Positions 11,035-20,712 of a stretch of DNA of 64,000 nt are shown here, in pieces. The DNA comes from Cepaea nemoralis (Eukaryota > Mollusca > Gastropoda > Stylommatophora > Helicidae), in assembly GCA_014155875.1 (NCBI GenBank), contig JACEFZ010021394.1:1-64000 (forward strand). The letters run 5' to 3'. The translations under genes and the position numbers were made by a program. Below the pieces are notes generated by a model, which was not told the origin of the DNA, searched no databases, and saw only the letters and a list, made by a program, of their open reading frames with translations. Within the stretch, counting starts at the first letter, position 1. Every line of letters begins with the position of its first letter.

Positions 11035-11420
11035 TGCTCTACTTTTATTAGCCTCTTCCAGGCAATCATTGTTAGTTTCTCTGACTGTCCAGGGTATTCA
11101 CAGCTTTTGTCTCTGGAACCACATCTCCAAGCTCCTCCTAATTTGCGTGTTCTTGTTCCACGATTGACTATCCTACAGCAAAACTAATTGTATATAGTAT
11201 TTCTGCACTCCTTTTCTGGCATTCAATGATATAGACTTATTGCATAAGATACTTATCATTTTTTTAAAGCGGAATTTGCTTGGCCTATTCTGCTCTAAAT
11301 CTCTGCCACGCATCTTCCATCTAATGGTGTGATTCCTCCAGGTTTTAAAAACTCTTAACAAGGTTAAGCAGTTTTCCTTCTGTTTCTTTGTCGCGTCATG
11401 ATGTTATCACTTTCTTTGAT

Positions 11421-12329
11421 ATAAGTACAGTTTATAGAACATAATCACAAGACTAGTCAAGCTAACCATAAATAAGCACACATGTATCGCTTGGTGCTCA
11501 CAGAAATAGAAGAAAGAAGTAGAGACTAGAGGACGCACTGGACAACATAAACATTGAAAGATAGAGTTACTGTCTACTTCTCTACTTTTTTATATGTGTT
11601 ATTCATTCACTGCATTTGTAAAGCTTTACTTCAGTTCCACAAATGGCAGCAATCATCGCCCTTTCTTCATATGTTTGGAAGCACCAGTTTTTCATAGTTT
11701 TGGTTGATCTTCTAAGTTACTTTCATGTGTCAATTTCATGTTTCCATATCATATAATTCTCTAATGGATTTATTCAATTTTGGTAAATATAACAATTTCT
11801 TCCATTGATACGTTTACTGTTTTTGTTTTCAAACATCCCGTGCTTACTTTTATTTTTCTGACTGTCAACTCACTGATTTGTCTGTGCAGATATGATGTAT
11901 CTTTAACATAATTTAGTTTAAGTTTGTTGCATTGCTCGCTCAACCATTTATTTAGTGTTTCCTTCATGTACTTATCTCGTGTTTATTTTTTTTATCTTAT
12001 CATATTGATCTTTATCATTTTTACTATGTTTCCCTTTGTCCGTCAACTTTAATATTTCTTAAGCCATTCATTTCTTCTTCGCTTTTTATCTTCTTTCAAG
12101 TAATATCTCCTTCCTTGTTAAATGAATGGAGCCCTTTAGCATTTCCCACTGTTCATCTATACTTTGTATGTGGTTCTAGCCTAATATTGTATAGATCAAT
12201 CAGTGCACGTTAGGTAATGTCATCAATATCACAGCATCCGCCACTTCCCATGACATTTTCTGATTTTCGAATCGTCCTGAGAGACCACGTCAGTGTTATC
12301 GAATCTCCGACATAATATTATATTCTATT
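11421..12329. other. unassigned AT-rich sequence, possibly old LINE interior
   Basis: No open frame of note. The minus-strand reading around 11,770-11,967 and 12,030-12,150 is lysine- and asparagine-rich, as in the LINE linker at 53.5-53.9 kb, so it may be decayed LINE-1-type interior. I could not confirm this by motif. Confidence 0.35.
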
Positions 12330-12575
12330 AAATCATTCACATATTCCCTGTTATAGTCAACCTTTTTTTCTGTGTGCTCTATTATAGTCCGTTGACAAGT
12401 TTATAAGCTATGGTATAATCAATCATTAACTCTACACTCCCTAGCACAGCCAGTTACTAATTTATCATATTGTAAAGACCATCTGTTCTATATGCACCAT
12501 TATATAATAGCTCAATATCAACTATATACGCTTTATGCATTGTTAGTTTTTAACTGTATATATTCAATAATTATG
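12330..12575. repeat. decayed short-period satellite, block 2
   Basis: Repeated words CTGTTATAGTC, TATTATAGTCCGTTGAC and TTAACTCTACACTCC resemble the block at 9,886-10,134. Confidence 0.55.
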
Positions 12576-12589
12576 TATGTCGTATTTCT

Positions 12590-12845
12590 ATCGTGAGGGC
12601 GGTAACGTTGTAGTTAGCAGCCCACAAACTGGCGCAGTAGTCAAGGGTTCGAATTTAGGAGGAATTGTAAAATTGACCTGGGCCTCCAGTTCGATTCCCC
12701 CCCCCCCCCCCCACCCCCCTAACTTGGTATGGGAAAATATCTTGGAATGTAAAAGTAACCGCGGTGCTACTGATCACATCACCCTCTAACTACTGATTGA
12801 AGTGATTAGTCTACAGCAGTATAGATCTAGCACCATATGCCTTTA
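12590..12845 (+). mobile_element. SINE family B copy with C-run
   Basis: Plus-orientation copy. A box B-like GGGTTCGAATTTAGG lies at 12,645-12,659. A pure C run (12,697-12,711) interrupts the middle. The 3' block GTGCTACTGATCACATCACC and the TAGATCTAGCACCATATGCC end match family B, followed by TTTACTTTACTT. Confidence 0.7.
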
Positions 12846-13045
12846 CTTTACTTACGAGTAAATATTACAGTCAGTACATTTTCCTTACTTAGGTTAGAGT
12901 CAGTCTCTTTACTTTACTTATTTTACAGTCAGTTTCTTTACTTTACTTATAGTCAGTCCTTTTACTTCACTTATATTATAGTCAGTCCCTTTACTTCACT
13001 TATATTATAATCAGTCCCTTTACTTTACTTATATTATAGTCTGTC
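12840..13045 (+). repeat. minisatellite grown from a SINE tail
   Basis: Five to six tandem units of about 30 nt with the form AGTCAGTCCCTTTACTTTACTTATATTAT directly follow the family B SINE, whose normal tail is a TTTAC repeat. Unit length and spelling vary. Confidence 0.75.
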
Positions 13046-13690
13046 TTAATCACATAAGGTCAGCGCTTGATCCTACATGCACTATTACAGTTTATCGTCA
13101 GCTCTATATGACCTAGCATGCTCCGTAATTCCACATTCTCACCGGGGCCTTAAGGTAAGCAAATAATAATAATAATAACAATGTAACCTAATATGCATGT
13201 CGTAAGAGACGACCGGGGACAGCTGAAGTGAAACTAGCTACCCCACTATCGTTGACAAGTCTAGCTGCAAAACCCAACCAAAAAATAAACAAGTCTAAAG
13301 AAGTGGACAGACAAATGACTCGACCAACCAAGATGAATGACGAAGATTCTTGCTCTAAACATAAGTATAACAAGATGTGTCGAACGTCGCAGGACTCGTC
13401 GTATTACCAGCTCAGCTCCCTTCACCGATTCACCTAGGATAATATCCAGAAGTGGCACCTGGCATGTTAAAACTATACGAATTGGGAACCACTTCACACG
13501 GGGTAAAGAGCAATTAAATGTTATACGATTAGCATTATGGGATTGTGCCATACAAAACGGAATAGAGCATGTAAAATGCTTCTGAGCATAGGTGCAAGTG
13601 AAACAGTGCTGTTTTCATGACATACAGAAAAATAACCCCCCCCCCCCCTTTCCTTTCTCCCATCCCAAACAATAACAAGTAACACAGAGA
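13046..13690. other. decayed satellite block 3, then unassigned sequence
   Basis: 13,046-13,140 has more degenerate satellite words (CACTATTACAG, AGCTCTATATG). From 13,150 there is an AAT run and then unassigned DNA. ORFs at 13,228-13,585 on both strands overlap and have no domain. A C run lies at 13,637-13,648. Confidence 0.4.
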
Positions 13691-13980
13691 TATCATTGGC
13701 ACCTTGCCGTCTTGGCGGACGATAGTTTGTAAGGGATGGAGTTATTGCCTCTCCATAGCACGAAGACTGGGCTAAAATATAGAGATCATGTGTTGGCCAT
13801 GCAGCATGATCCCTCTCTCGGCCTGCCTAGTTCACTCCAGAGGAAAGGTAACACCTCTACATCTGGAACAAGACAAGCTGCAGAAGCTGCCGGATCAGCA
13901 AAACAATGCTCTAATTGTCCGCCTGTCGGAGCTTCGATCCTAGACCAGCCGCCAACCAAGGCTTAGGGCCTGGTCTGCCC
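13691..13980 (+). repeat. unclassified repeat E, uninterrupted copy
   Basis: Matches the repeat E halves at 7,372-7,600 and 8,923-8,980 but has no mariner. At the equivalent point it reads GCTCTAATTGTCCGCC. It is the paralogous empty site for the insertion. Confidence 0.8.
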
Positions 13981-14061
13981 TGCCATGACACTTTGTCTTA
14001 GGTTGCATTTCCTCGCACCAGGGTAAGACACAGAGACAACATTAGAATAATATAATCATCA

Positions 14062-14480
14062 TCATCAAGCGCCGTGCCAGCTGGCGTAGGCGTTCATGGC
14101 TCTCCACATGTCTCGGTCATTGGTTTTCTGGATCAACTCTGCTGCTGATATTCCTCCATGCCACCGTCTCAATCCATCCAGCATCATTTCTCTTGGTCTG
14201 CCTCTGCCTCTCTTCCCCTCGATCTTTCCAGTTGTTACGATGTTCTCCAATGCCTCTCTTCTCATCACGTGACCGAAGAAAGATGTTTGTCTCTGTCTTA
14301 TTGTTGTATATAATGTTCTAGTTTCATTAGCCTGTTTCAGGCAGTCATCGTTAGTTACTCTGGCAGTCCAAGGAATTCGCAACATTCGTCTCAGGAACCA
14401 CATCTCTGTTGCTTCTAATTTCTTCTTACTTTGTTCATGTACATTCCAAGATTCACAAAGACATAATTCACTCATAATTC
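14062..14480 (-). pseudogene. RTE-like LINE reverse transcriptase, C-terminal end
   Basis: An open minus-strand frame of 136 codons (14,475-14,065). It reads CESWNV, LEATEMWFLRRMLRIPW, RVTNDDCL, SFFGHVMRREALENIV, GKRGRGRPREMMLDGLRRW, and ends near AMNAYASWHGA. This C-terminal block is common in RTE-like and related non-LTR retrotransposon proteins that copy RNA at the target site. The catalytic RT domain is absent (5' truncation). Its 3' end abuts a CAT/ATG repeat at 14,056-14,067. This is the cleanest copy of this terminus in the window. Confidence 0.85.
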
Positions 14481-14540
14481 ATTTGTGGGACCTCAACAAT
14501 AAAGGAGCGGCATGAATGCTACATAACGGAGCAGATAAGA

Positions 14541-15009
14541 CACTAATACAGTGGTTCTCAACCGGTGGGGAATTATCCCCCCCCCCCCCCCCAGGTGGGA
14601 ATTTTAGGGTTTCCAGGGGGGAATGAAGACCATTTCAAGATCGCGTTAATACAAGAACTGATTACTTGATATTGTTTTTCCCTTCATACTTGACAGTTAT
14701 GTACGTCGCATCCTTCTAAAATTCATGTTATAAAGTAAGTAGACCCACAAATCATGTTTTATGTGGATGTCTAGACTTGTTTTAGTATATGCTAATAAAT
14801 TTACCTTCCATATTTACGTTGACTGTGTAGGGGTGGGGGATTTTTAGATAGGAAATATGAAAGGGGGGGGGGGGGGATGACGTTCTGAAAATACGGTGAA
14901 GGGGGGCACGGGCCAAATTTTTGATAGGAAGGGGGGGGGGGAATGACGTTCTGAAAATATGGTGAAGGGGGACACGTGCCAAAAAAGGTTGAGAACCACT
15001 GCACTAATA
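14541..15009. mobile_element. hAT-type MITE with 8-bp target-site duplication
   Basis: The element is 14,549-15,001 (453 bp). The left end is CAGTGGTTCTCAACC and the right end is its inverse GGTTGAGAACCACTG. Flanks are an exact 8-bp duplication CACTAATA (14,541-14,548 and 15,002-15,009). An 8-bp duplication with these CAG...CTG ends is diagnostic of hAT elements. There is no transposase ORF, so it is non-autonomous. It has several G or C runs and an internal tandem duplication at about 14,845-14,990. Confidence 0.95.
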
Positions 15010-15048
15010 CATTAGGAAGCAGTGAGTTCTTGAATAATAATACTATTG

Positions 15049-15168
15049 GTGTTGGAACTCTTCGCTGGCTGCTGAGAATGGGGACAGAGCGCTTATGGGA
15101 ATGCCTCGAATGCTGTGGTGTCGATTCCTAAATCAATCAATCAGTCAATCAATCAATCAATCAATCTT
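15049..15168 (+). mobile_element. 3' end of RNase H-type LINE with (AATC)n tail
   Basis: Shares ACTCTTCGCTGGCTG, GGGGACAGAGC and TATGGGAAT with 26,460-26,520 and with the inverse of 53,930-54,000. It ends in AATCAATCAATC units. Only the last 80 or so bases of the LINE remain. Confidence 0.7.
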
Positions 15169-15214
15169 GAATAATAAATTACATGTAGAACTACAACAAT
15201 TATCTAGTGTCGTA

Positions 15215-15380
15215 TTACAGTTCATTGTATGTCTATGTAGTCAACAATTGACTCTGTATGCCCTTTTTTTTAAGTCCACTATCAACTCAATATGCCTTAT
15301 CGTTGTCAACTCCATAGAGTCTAGATTTGTGCAGACCTCGGATAATTGCTTTCTTAGCCGTCCATTGTATTTTTAGCCTT
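15215..15380. repeat. decayed short-period satellite, block 4
   Basis: Degenerate words GTATTACAGTTCATTGTATG, GACTCTGTATGCCC, ATCAACTCAATATGCC and TTAGCCGTCCATTG resemble blocks at 9.9 and 12.3 kb. Confidence 0.5.
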
Positions 15381-15387
15381 CATCAGA

Positions 15388-15640
15388 GAACTAGCTCCCT
15401 GGCGAAAGTGTTATGAACGCGGTTCGTGATTAGTATACCCGCGTTAGAAACACAGCTGTGCGCGATTTTGCAGCAGACATCGTTCCGATGGTTTATTGCG
15501 TAAATGGTATTGGTGCCGGTCGTTCAGAAAGCAATGGCAAACTACTAATGGTAAACTTTCTAAGACATTAACAACAGCAAAACAAAAATGCTATTGTTGA
15601 CTACAAACGTCTTGTAGTGAATATGCAACTAACATGTTTT
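15388..15640 (+). mobile_element. SINE family A copy
   Basis: Follows the family A consensus from TAGCTCCCTGGCGAAAGTG to AATATGCAACTAACATG, with AAAGCAATGGCAAAC in the middle. Near full length. Confidence 0.85.
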
Positions 15641-16140
15641 AACTAACAGAGCCATTATAACTCTATGGCCTCCAATGACTTTCTTTTCGCTTTACTCAAT
15701 GCTCATGATTTACAGGAGTTCAGGGGTATGGGCAGAGGCGTAGCCAGGTTCAGAAGTCAGGAGGGGTGAAGAAATAAACCCGGTAGTTCGAAATCGCATG
15801 GTGAACACAAATGGATAACTTTTATCAATGAATCAATCAATCATATGCCGTCTCCACAATGAAGGTTGGCTGCAGTGGATCTCCAACAGTGTCTGTCTCT
15901 CGCCTTGACTGTAAATTCTGTCAGTCTGATGTTCGTCCATCTCTTTATATCTTCGTGGTTTGAGCGGGCAAAAGAGCAAAATTTGTACGACCGTTCGACA
16001 AAGTCTCGATAAGCGCCCACTCTCTCTCGATGAGTAGTGGGCCTGCAGTCAGTAAGCTGGTATAGCTTTTTTTTTCGGTTAGTCCTGCCGGCGTAGCTTG
16101 TAAGCTGTCGGTAGGCGTCCAGTGGTTTTGCATGTATCAC
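15641..16140. other. unassigned sequence with minus-strand ORF remnant
   Basis: The minus-strand frame at 15,841-16,140 (TDCRPTTHRERVGAYRDFVERSYKFC) is about 100 codons. I do not recognise a domain. It sits directly beside the rRNA mosaic. AATC repeats flank it near 15,826-15,842. Confidence 0.35.
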
Positions 16141-16860
16141 CTTGTACCGGGAGGGCGCGCTTTAGCGATGCTACTCTTGGCTTGCGTGTGCGTGAATAGT
16201 CCGTCTGTCCGATAGATATCTGGTTGATCCTGCCAGTAGTCATATGCTTGTCTCAAATGGCTGTGTGAGGTACACCAAAATGGGATCTTCCCAGCCAACG
16301 TGTATTAGCGAGGCAGGCGTTTCAAGAATGTAGTCATATGCTTGTCTCAGCTTTAGCGATGCTACTCTCGGCTTGCGTGTGCATGAACGTCTGTCCGTTC
16401 AGTCGCCACGTGCACATTTGCGCTGGAGAGACTCAACCGTAAATCGGGAGATCTGCTCGCAATTTAGACGAGCAGCATCTTTTGTGGGCAGACTCTCGCC
16501 TCATGTTGTAGTGTGGTCTGCTCTGGCGGTCAGTCCGTCTTCGGTGAAGGAAATCGTGTTGATCCTAAAAGAAATCATACGCTCATTGCTTGTCGCTACG
16601 CTTGTCTTAAAACTGAAAATTAAAGGGATTGACGGAAGGGCCGATATAAACAGGGATAACTGGCCGTGGCAGCCTAACGTCCACTGCATCTGTGTCCGTC
16701 TTCCAGTCGTCTTGCCATGCTCGCCACTGGAGCTAGACGGTCACAGACGAGGGAGCGGAGACGAGGGTGTTGCGCGACCACCTCCTCGCTATACAAAACC
16801 AAAGCGCAAGTCATTCGTTCCTCATCAAATCAAAGATGTAGTGTAATGAATGGTCATCGT
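16141..16860 (+). repeat. mosaic of 18S and 28S rRNA fragments
   Basis: 16,219-16,255 matches the extreme 5' end of 18S rRNA (TCTGGTTGATCCTGCCAGTA, then GTCATATGCTTGTCTCAAA). 16,330-16,350 repeats TAGTCATATGCTTGTCTCAG. A third weak copy begins at 16,556 (GTTGATCCT...TTGTCTTAAAA). 16,613-16,640 resembles the conserved 18S 3' region (AATTAAAGGGATTGACGGAA then GGGC). 16,649-16,675 resembles conserved 28S (ACAGGGATAACTGGC, GTGGCAGCC). The block CTTTAGCGATGCTACTC is present twice (16,159 and 16,351), just upstream of one 18S piece and downstream of another. The pieces are too short and scrambled to be functional rRNA. Confidence 0.75.
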
Positions 16861-17129
16861 CAATGAATGGTCAACGTCATTCATGATGGACGAACATCGC
16901 TTATATCTTCCCACTTGTATCGTTGTCTACTTCTTGCTCGCTTGCCCTCAACCTTGCCCTTCAGTGTGGTTTATATAAGTCTTATGTCTTTTAACGAGGT
17001 CGAACTATTTCACTTGCCTCTTTTTTTTATTTCTTTCACTTGCCTCTTTGTTATTTCTTTCATCAACTTTCGTTTCATTCTCAGGTTTTCTAGAACCTTT
17101 GCATTTGATTGTTTCTGTTTCCATTAAAT
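16861..17129. other. unassigned sequence
   Basis: T- and C-rich DNA with a hydrophobic 86-codon ORF (16,867-17,127). No domain recognised, and the composition explains the hydrophobicity. Confidence 0.4.
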
Positions 17130-17795
17130 ATTCTTCTGTGTATTCACATCTCCAGGGCATCTATTCGACTTTCTAGTTGCTTGTTCAATGTCCAGGCTTC
17201 CGCGCCATATAATAGTGTTTAACATATGTAACATTTGGCAATTCTCATTTTTAATGCGTTGTTAATAATCTCTCTAGATATTAATACTGTTTTCATGCTG
17301 TCGAAAGCATTTTTGGCCATTCCTATTATCTTTTTGATTTGTATTTCTATTCTACCATTATGTGTTATTACATGTCCCAGATAGGTGAAACTTGTTACTT
17401 GTTCAAGTATCTTCCCGCTTATTGTGATGTTCATTGATGACCTTTCCTTTCCATTGCTAATTATCATAGTTTTCGTTTTCGGATGTTAATATCTAAGCCA
17501 ACGGCAAACTACTGAACGTAAACTTGCCAAGACATCAACAACAGTAGTGCTGGGGTTGACAGCGATGTTCTGTAAATAGGATATTAGGATATGCAACAAC
17601 AACAACCAAAAAAAAATCTAAGCCACATTCTGCACTATGTCTGTTTACTTGTTCCACAAGGTTTCGTAACTCTTGCTCGCTTTCTGCTAGTAACACGGTA
17701 TCGTCAGCATATCTAAGACTGTTTATGATTCTTCCATCGCATAGTGAGAGTGGAATAGGTGCCACTTTCCAAGAATAGGGCATAGGCAGCTATCG
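17130..17795 (-). pseudogene. LINE reverse transcriptase fragment with YADD, split by a SINE
   Basis: Reading leftward: LRYADDTVLLAES (RT motif C, two catalytic aspartates), QELRNLVEQVN, then a SINE A fragment at 17,501-17,615, then MNITISGKILEQVTSFTYLG (17,467-17,219), the block that follows the palm in RTE-like RTs, then an IAKCYIC-type end. It is related to but distinct in sequence from the copy at 44.5-45.7 kb. It has no N-terminal palm motifs and is 5' truncated and interrupted. Confidence 0.85.
17491..17625 (+). mobile_element. 5'-truncated SINE A with 10-bp target-site duplication
   Basis: The insert is 17,501-17,615: it starts within the family A body (ACGGCAAACTACTG), runs to the 3' end (TATGCAAC) and ends in an A-rich stretch. 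It is flanked by exact ATCTAAGCCA at 17,491-17,500 and 17,616-17,625. Truncation, tail and duplication together mark target-primed reverse transcription. Confidence 0.92.
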
Positions 17796-18180
17796 TCCCC
17801 CTCCACTGGCCATTGAGTATGCGTATTACACAACATCTTGTAACTTGTTTCTAAACTTCTATGCACAGAGTTCACGTTAAATGTTCTTCCTTTGGCTGAA
17901 TTGAACATTTGTTTATTTTGAATAACGAAGACACAAACAATAGATTGCAAGATTTATTGCCTGGCATATTTCGTTGCATCTCTTGAGGTGCATACTGCAG
18001 AATTCACACAACATAAAGTAAAAACAACTAGATAAATACTTCAAGCTGAAATATACACAATATATACAAGTTGTAATCTACTCACCTGCAACGTTATTTT
18101 ACATTTAAACTTCGGTAATCCACTCAGCCGCTTCCTTAGAGTTATTTCAGATCCATGAGAGATGATATGTAAATTTTTTG
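17796..18180. other. unassigned AT-rich sequence
   Basis: I see no gene and no clear repeat here. Confidence 0.4.
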
Positions 18181-18186
18181 TCATAT

Positions 18187-18585
18187 ACTATGGAGGTTGC
18201 GTGGTCTCGAGGTATGGTGTCCGATTCGAGTGCTGGAGGTCCCTGATTCAAGCCCCTTTGAGGACCGGGATTTGTTCAAGTGGACTTCTAGTAATAAAAT
18301 TTCCCCTGGTCTCTGGGTAGTGAGATCGGACGCCCTTTGTCTATTACTGCGCACGTAAAAAATACCTTGGCAGTTGGAAATCGAAAAAGAGTAGCCTAAC
18401 GGCGCTGGCCGGGCAAAATTTCGAGTTAAAAATCTACCCAAGAATTTAGGATCCTCGCCGGTGCTACAGAGTTCGTGCACTGAGCTGAGTTTCTCCAGAC
18501 TCAGGTTTGAGTTTGGAGGAGAACGGAGCACTTATGGGTTACACCCGTGTGCCTTGATGTTGATCCATCGACTAAACTAAACTGT
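18187..18585 (+). mobile_element. tRNA-headed SINE, family F
   Basis: The head GGTTGCGTGGTCTCGAGGTA holds a box A-like TGGTCTCGAGG (18,200-18,210), and CCTGATTCAAGCCCC (18,242-18,256) resembles box B. The body is about 250 nt. The 3' end GGAGCACTTATGGG then GTTGATCCATCGACTAAACT resembles LINE 3' ends at 15.06-15.14 kb and 10.90-10.96 kb. An open minus-strand frame across it has no domain. Confidence 0.6.
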
Positions 18586-18770
18586 CATATACTGAGTTAA
18601 GTAGCAAGTTGCTAGGAGTACAGAGAGTTATGATTTCTATTAAGAAGACAATTTTAACATATGTAAGACCTGTAAGAAAACAGATTTTGAGATGTCGAGA
18701 GCTCTGGTGTTACAAGATCACTCATCAAAGCCATAAGAAAACAGACAAATGTATAAGGCATACCAACAGA

Positions 18771-19009
18771 AGAACCGGCTCTGTGGAGAAGGGGTTACGG
18801 ACGCAATTCGTAATCCCGCATACCATGCTCAAAACACAGCTACCGGCGATTTCGCAGCAGAACTCCTTGCATTGGTTTTCATTAAATTGTATGAGTGCCG
18901 GTAGTTCAGATAGCAATGGCAAACTACTGAACGTAAACTTGCCAAGAAATCACAAACACCAAAAACATGCTGGGGTTGACTGTGACATCTTGTAAAGGAT
19001 ATGCAACTT
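18771..19009 (+). mobile_element. SINE family A copy
   Basis: From ACCGGCTCTGTGGAGAAGGG to GTAAAGGATATGCAACTTG. Its ATGAGTGCCGGTAGTTCAGA is followed by AGCAATGGCAAACTACTGAA. Near full length. Confidence 0.85.
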
Positions 19010-19574
19010 GCCCACGCCATTAGAAGCGGTGAAATAGAGAGATTAGCGTTATATGGGAAATTACCATGAAAGATAGTCAGGAGTCGGCATTGAAACATAT
19101 ATGGGAACATCTTAAACATATGGATCAGCACAGTACTCAAACAAAAGTACGAATTGATTTATACACATCTTTGACTTGCTCCATATACCCATTATGCTTC
19201 AATGTTCAGGAAAAGGGCATTTACTGACTTTTTATGGGCAACCAGCTATTTACCGCGGGGCAGATGTCTGATAATTCTAAAATGTAATTGCAATTTAAAA
19301 TTCAGTAAAGTATTTGCAATCTATTTGTATTTTGAATAAAATAACATAAAAATAAGTTTTAAAAAGAAATAAAAGAATGTAAAGGAACTCGAAGGGTTGA
19401 GTTCAGGAACACTAAAGAGAAGGTCGACTATACCACTACTAAGGTGATCTTACAGAATGTAGTAAATATATCCACATAAGGACTCACCGTATTAATGTCG
19501 TTAACTTACTTCCCTGCCAACACAGAGGATCTGGTTCCATCCCTAGTAGAGATAAGATTATTGTTCCCCGACCA
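19010..19574. other. unassigned sequence
   Basis: I see no gene and no clear repeat here. Confidence 0.4.
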
Positions 19575-20045
19575 ATACTGATACTGGAGCATATATAGAG
19601 TTCCCTCAGTCTGCAATAGTTCAATACTGATACTGGAGCATATACAGATTTGTCCCAGTCTGCAATAAGTTAATACTGTAACTGGAGCATATACAGATTT
19701 GTCCCAGTCTGCAATAGTTCAATGTTGATACTGGAGCATATACAGATTTGTCACAGTCTGCAATAGTTCAATGCTGATACTGGAGCATATACAGATTTGT
19801 CCCAGTCTGCAATAGTTCAGTACTGATACTGGAGCATATACAGATTTGTCCCAGTCTGCAATAGTTCAGTACTGATACTGGAGCATATACAGATTTGTCC
19901 CAGTCTGCAATAGTTCAGTACTGATACTGGAGCATATACAGATTTGTCCCAGTCTGCAATAGTTCAGTACTGATACTGGAGCATATACAGATTTGTCCCA
20001 GTCTGCAATAAGTTAATACTGTAACTGGAGCATGTATAGAGTTGT
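19575..20045. repeat. 49-bp minisatellite, about 9.5 units
   Basis: The unit contains GATACTGGAGCATATACAGA, then TTTGTCCCAGTCTGCAATAG, then TTCAGTACT. The central units are near identical (19,825, 19,874, 19,923, 19,972 mark the GATACTGG word). The last unit (to 20,055) is diverged and touches the TTC array. Confidence 0.95.
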
Positions 20046-20083
20046 CCCAGTCTCAACGTTGTCCGTTCCAATAGACCACCAAA

Positions 20084-20365
20084 TTCTTCTTCTTCTTCTT
20101 CTTCTTCTTCTTCTTCTTCTTCTTCTTCTTCTTCTTCTTCTTCTTCTTCTTCTTCTTCTTCTTCTTCTTCTTCTTCTTCTTCTTCTTCTTCTTCTTCCAT
20201 TTCTTCTTCTTCTTCTTCTTCCTCCTCCTCTTCTTCTTCTTCTTCTTCTTCTTCTTCTTCTTCTTCTTCTTCTTCTTCTTCTTCTTCTTCTTCTTCTTCT
20301 TCTTCTTCTTCTTCTTCTTCTTCTTCTTCTTCTTCTTCTTCTTCTTCTTCTTCTTCTTCTTCTTC

Positions 20366-20397
<32 letters not shown>

Positions 20398-20408
20398 CCA
20401 TTTCTTCT

Positions 20409-20443
<35 letters not shown>

Positions 20444-20452
20444 TTCTTCTCT

Positions 20453-20499
<47 letters not shown>

Positions 20500-20712
20500 T
20501 TCTTCTTCTTCTTCTTCTTCTTCTTCTTCTTCACTTTCTTCTTCTTTTTCTTCTTCACTTTCTTCTTCTTTTTCTTCTTCCTCCTCCTCCTCCTCCTCTT
20601 CTTCTTCTTCTTCTTCTTCTTCTTCTTCTTCTTCTTCTTCTTCTTCTTCTTCTTCTTCTTCTTCTTCTTCTTCTTCTTCTTCTTCTTCTTCTTCTTCATC
20701 AACTTCTTCATA
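20084..20712. repeat. (TTC)n array, about 630 bp
   Basis: Nearly pure TTC on the plus strand (GAA on the minus), with rare CCATTT, CTC, CACTTT and TTTTTC interruptions. All ORFs across it (poly-Glu, poly-Lys/Arg, poly-Leu/Phe) are artefacts of the triplet. Confidence 0.98.

Larger units (their letters stand above)
10135..11420 (-). pseudogene. RTE-like LINE 3' part, split by a second LINE
   Basis: Minus-strand LINE C-terminus in two pieces, 10,135-10,374 and 11,035-11,420. The first matches 14,064-14,300 (terminal residues, RGRP-like and HVMRR-like words); the second matches 14,310-14,420 and 44,800-45,170. The join falls where the intact copy at 14.3 kb reads straight through, so the material between them was inserted later. 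All frames are broken. Confidence 0.75.

Noticed and set aside
16373..16846. 157-codon ORF
   Set aside because: It overlaps the rRNA mosaic and its residues come from rRNA-like DNA; no domain.
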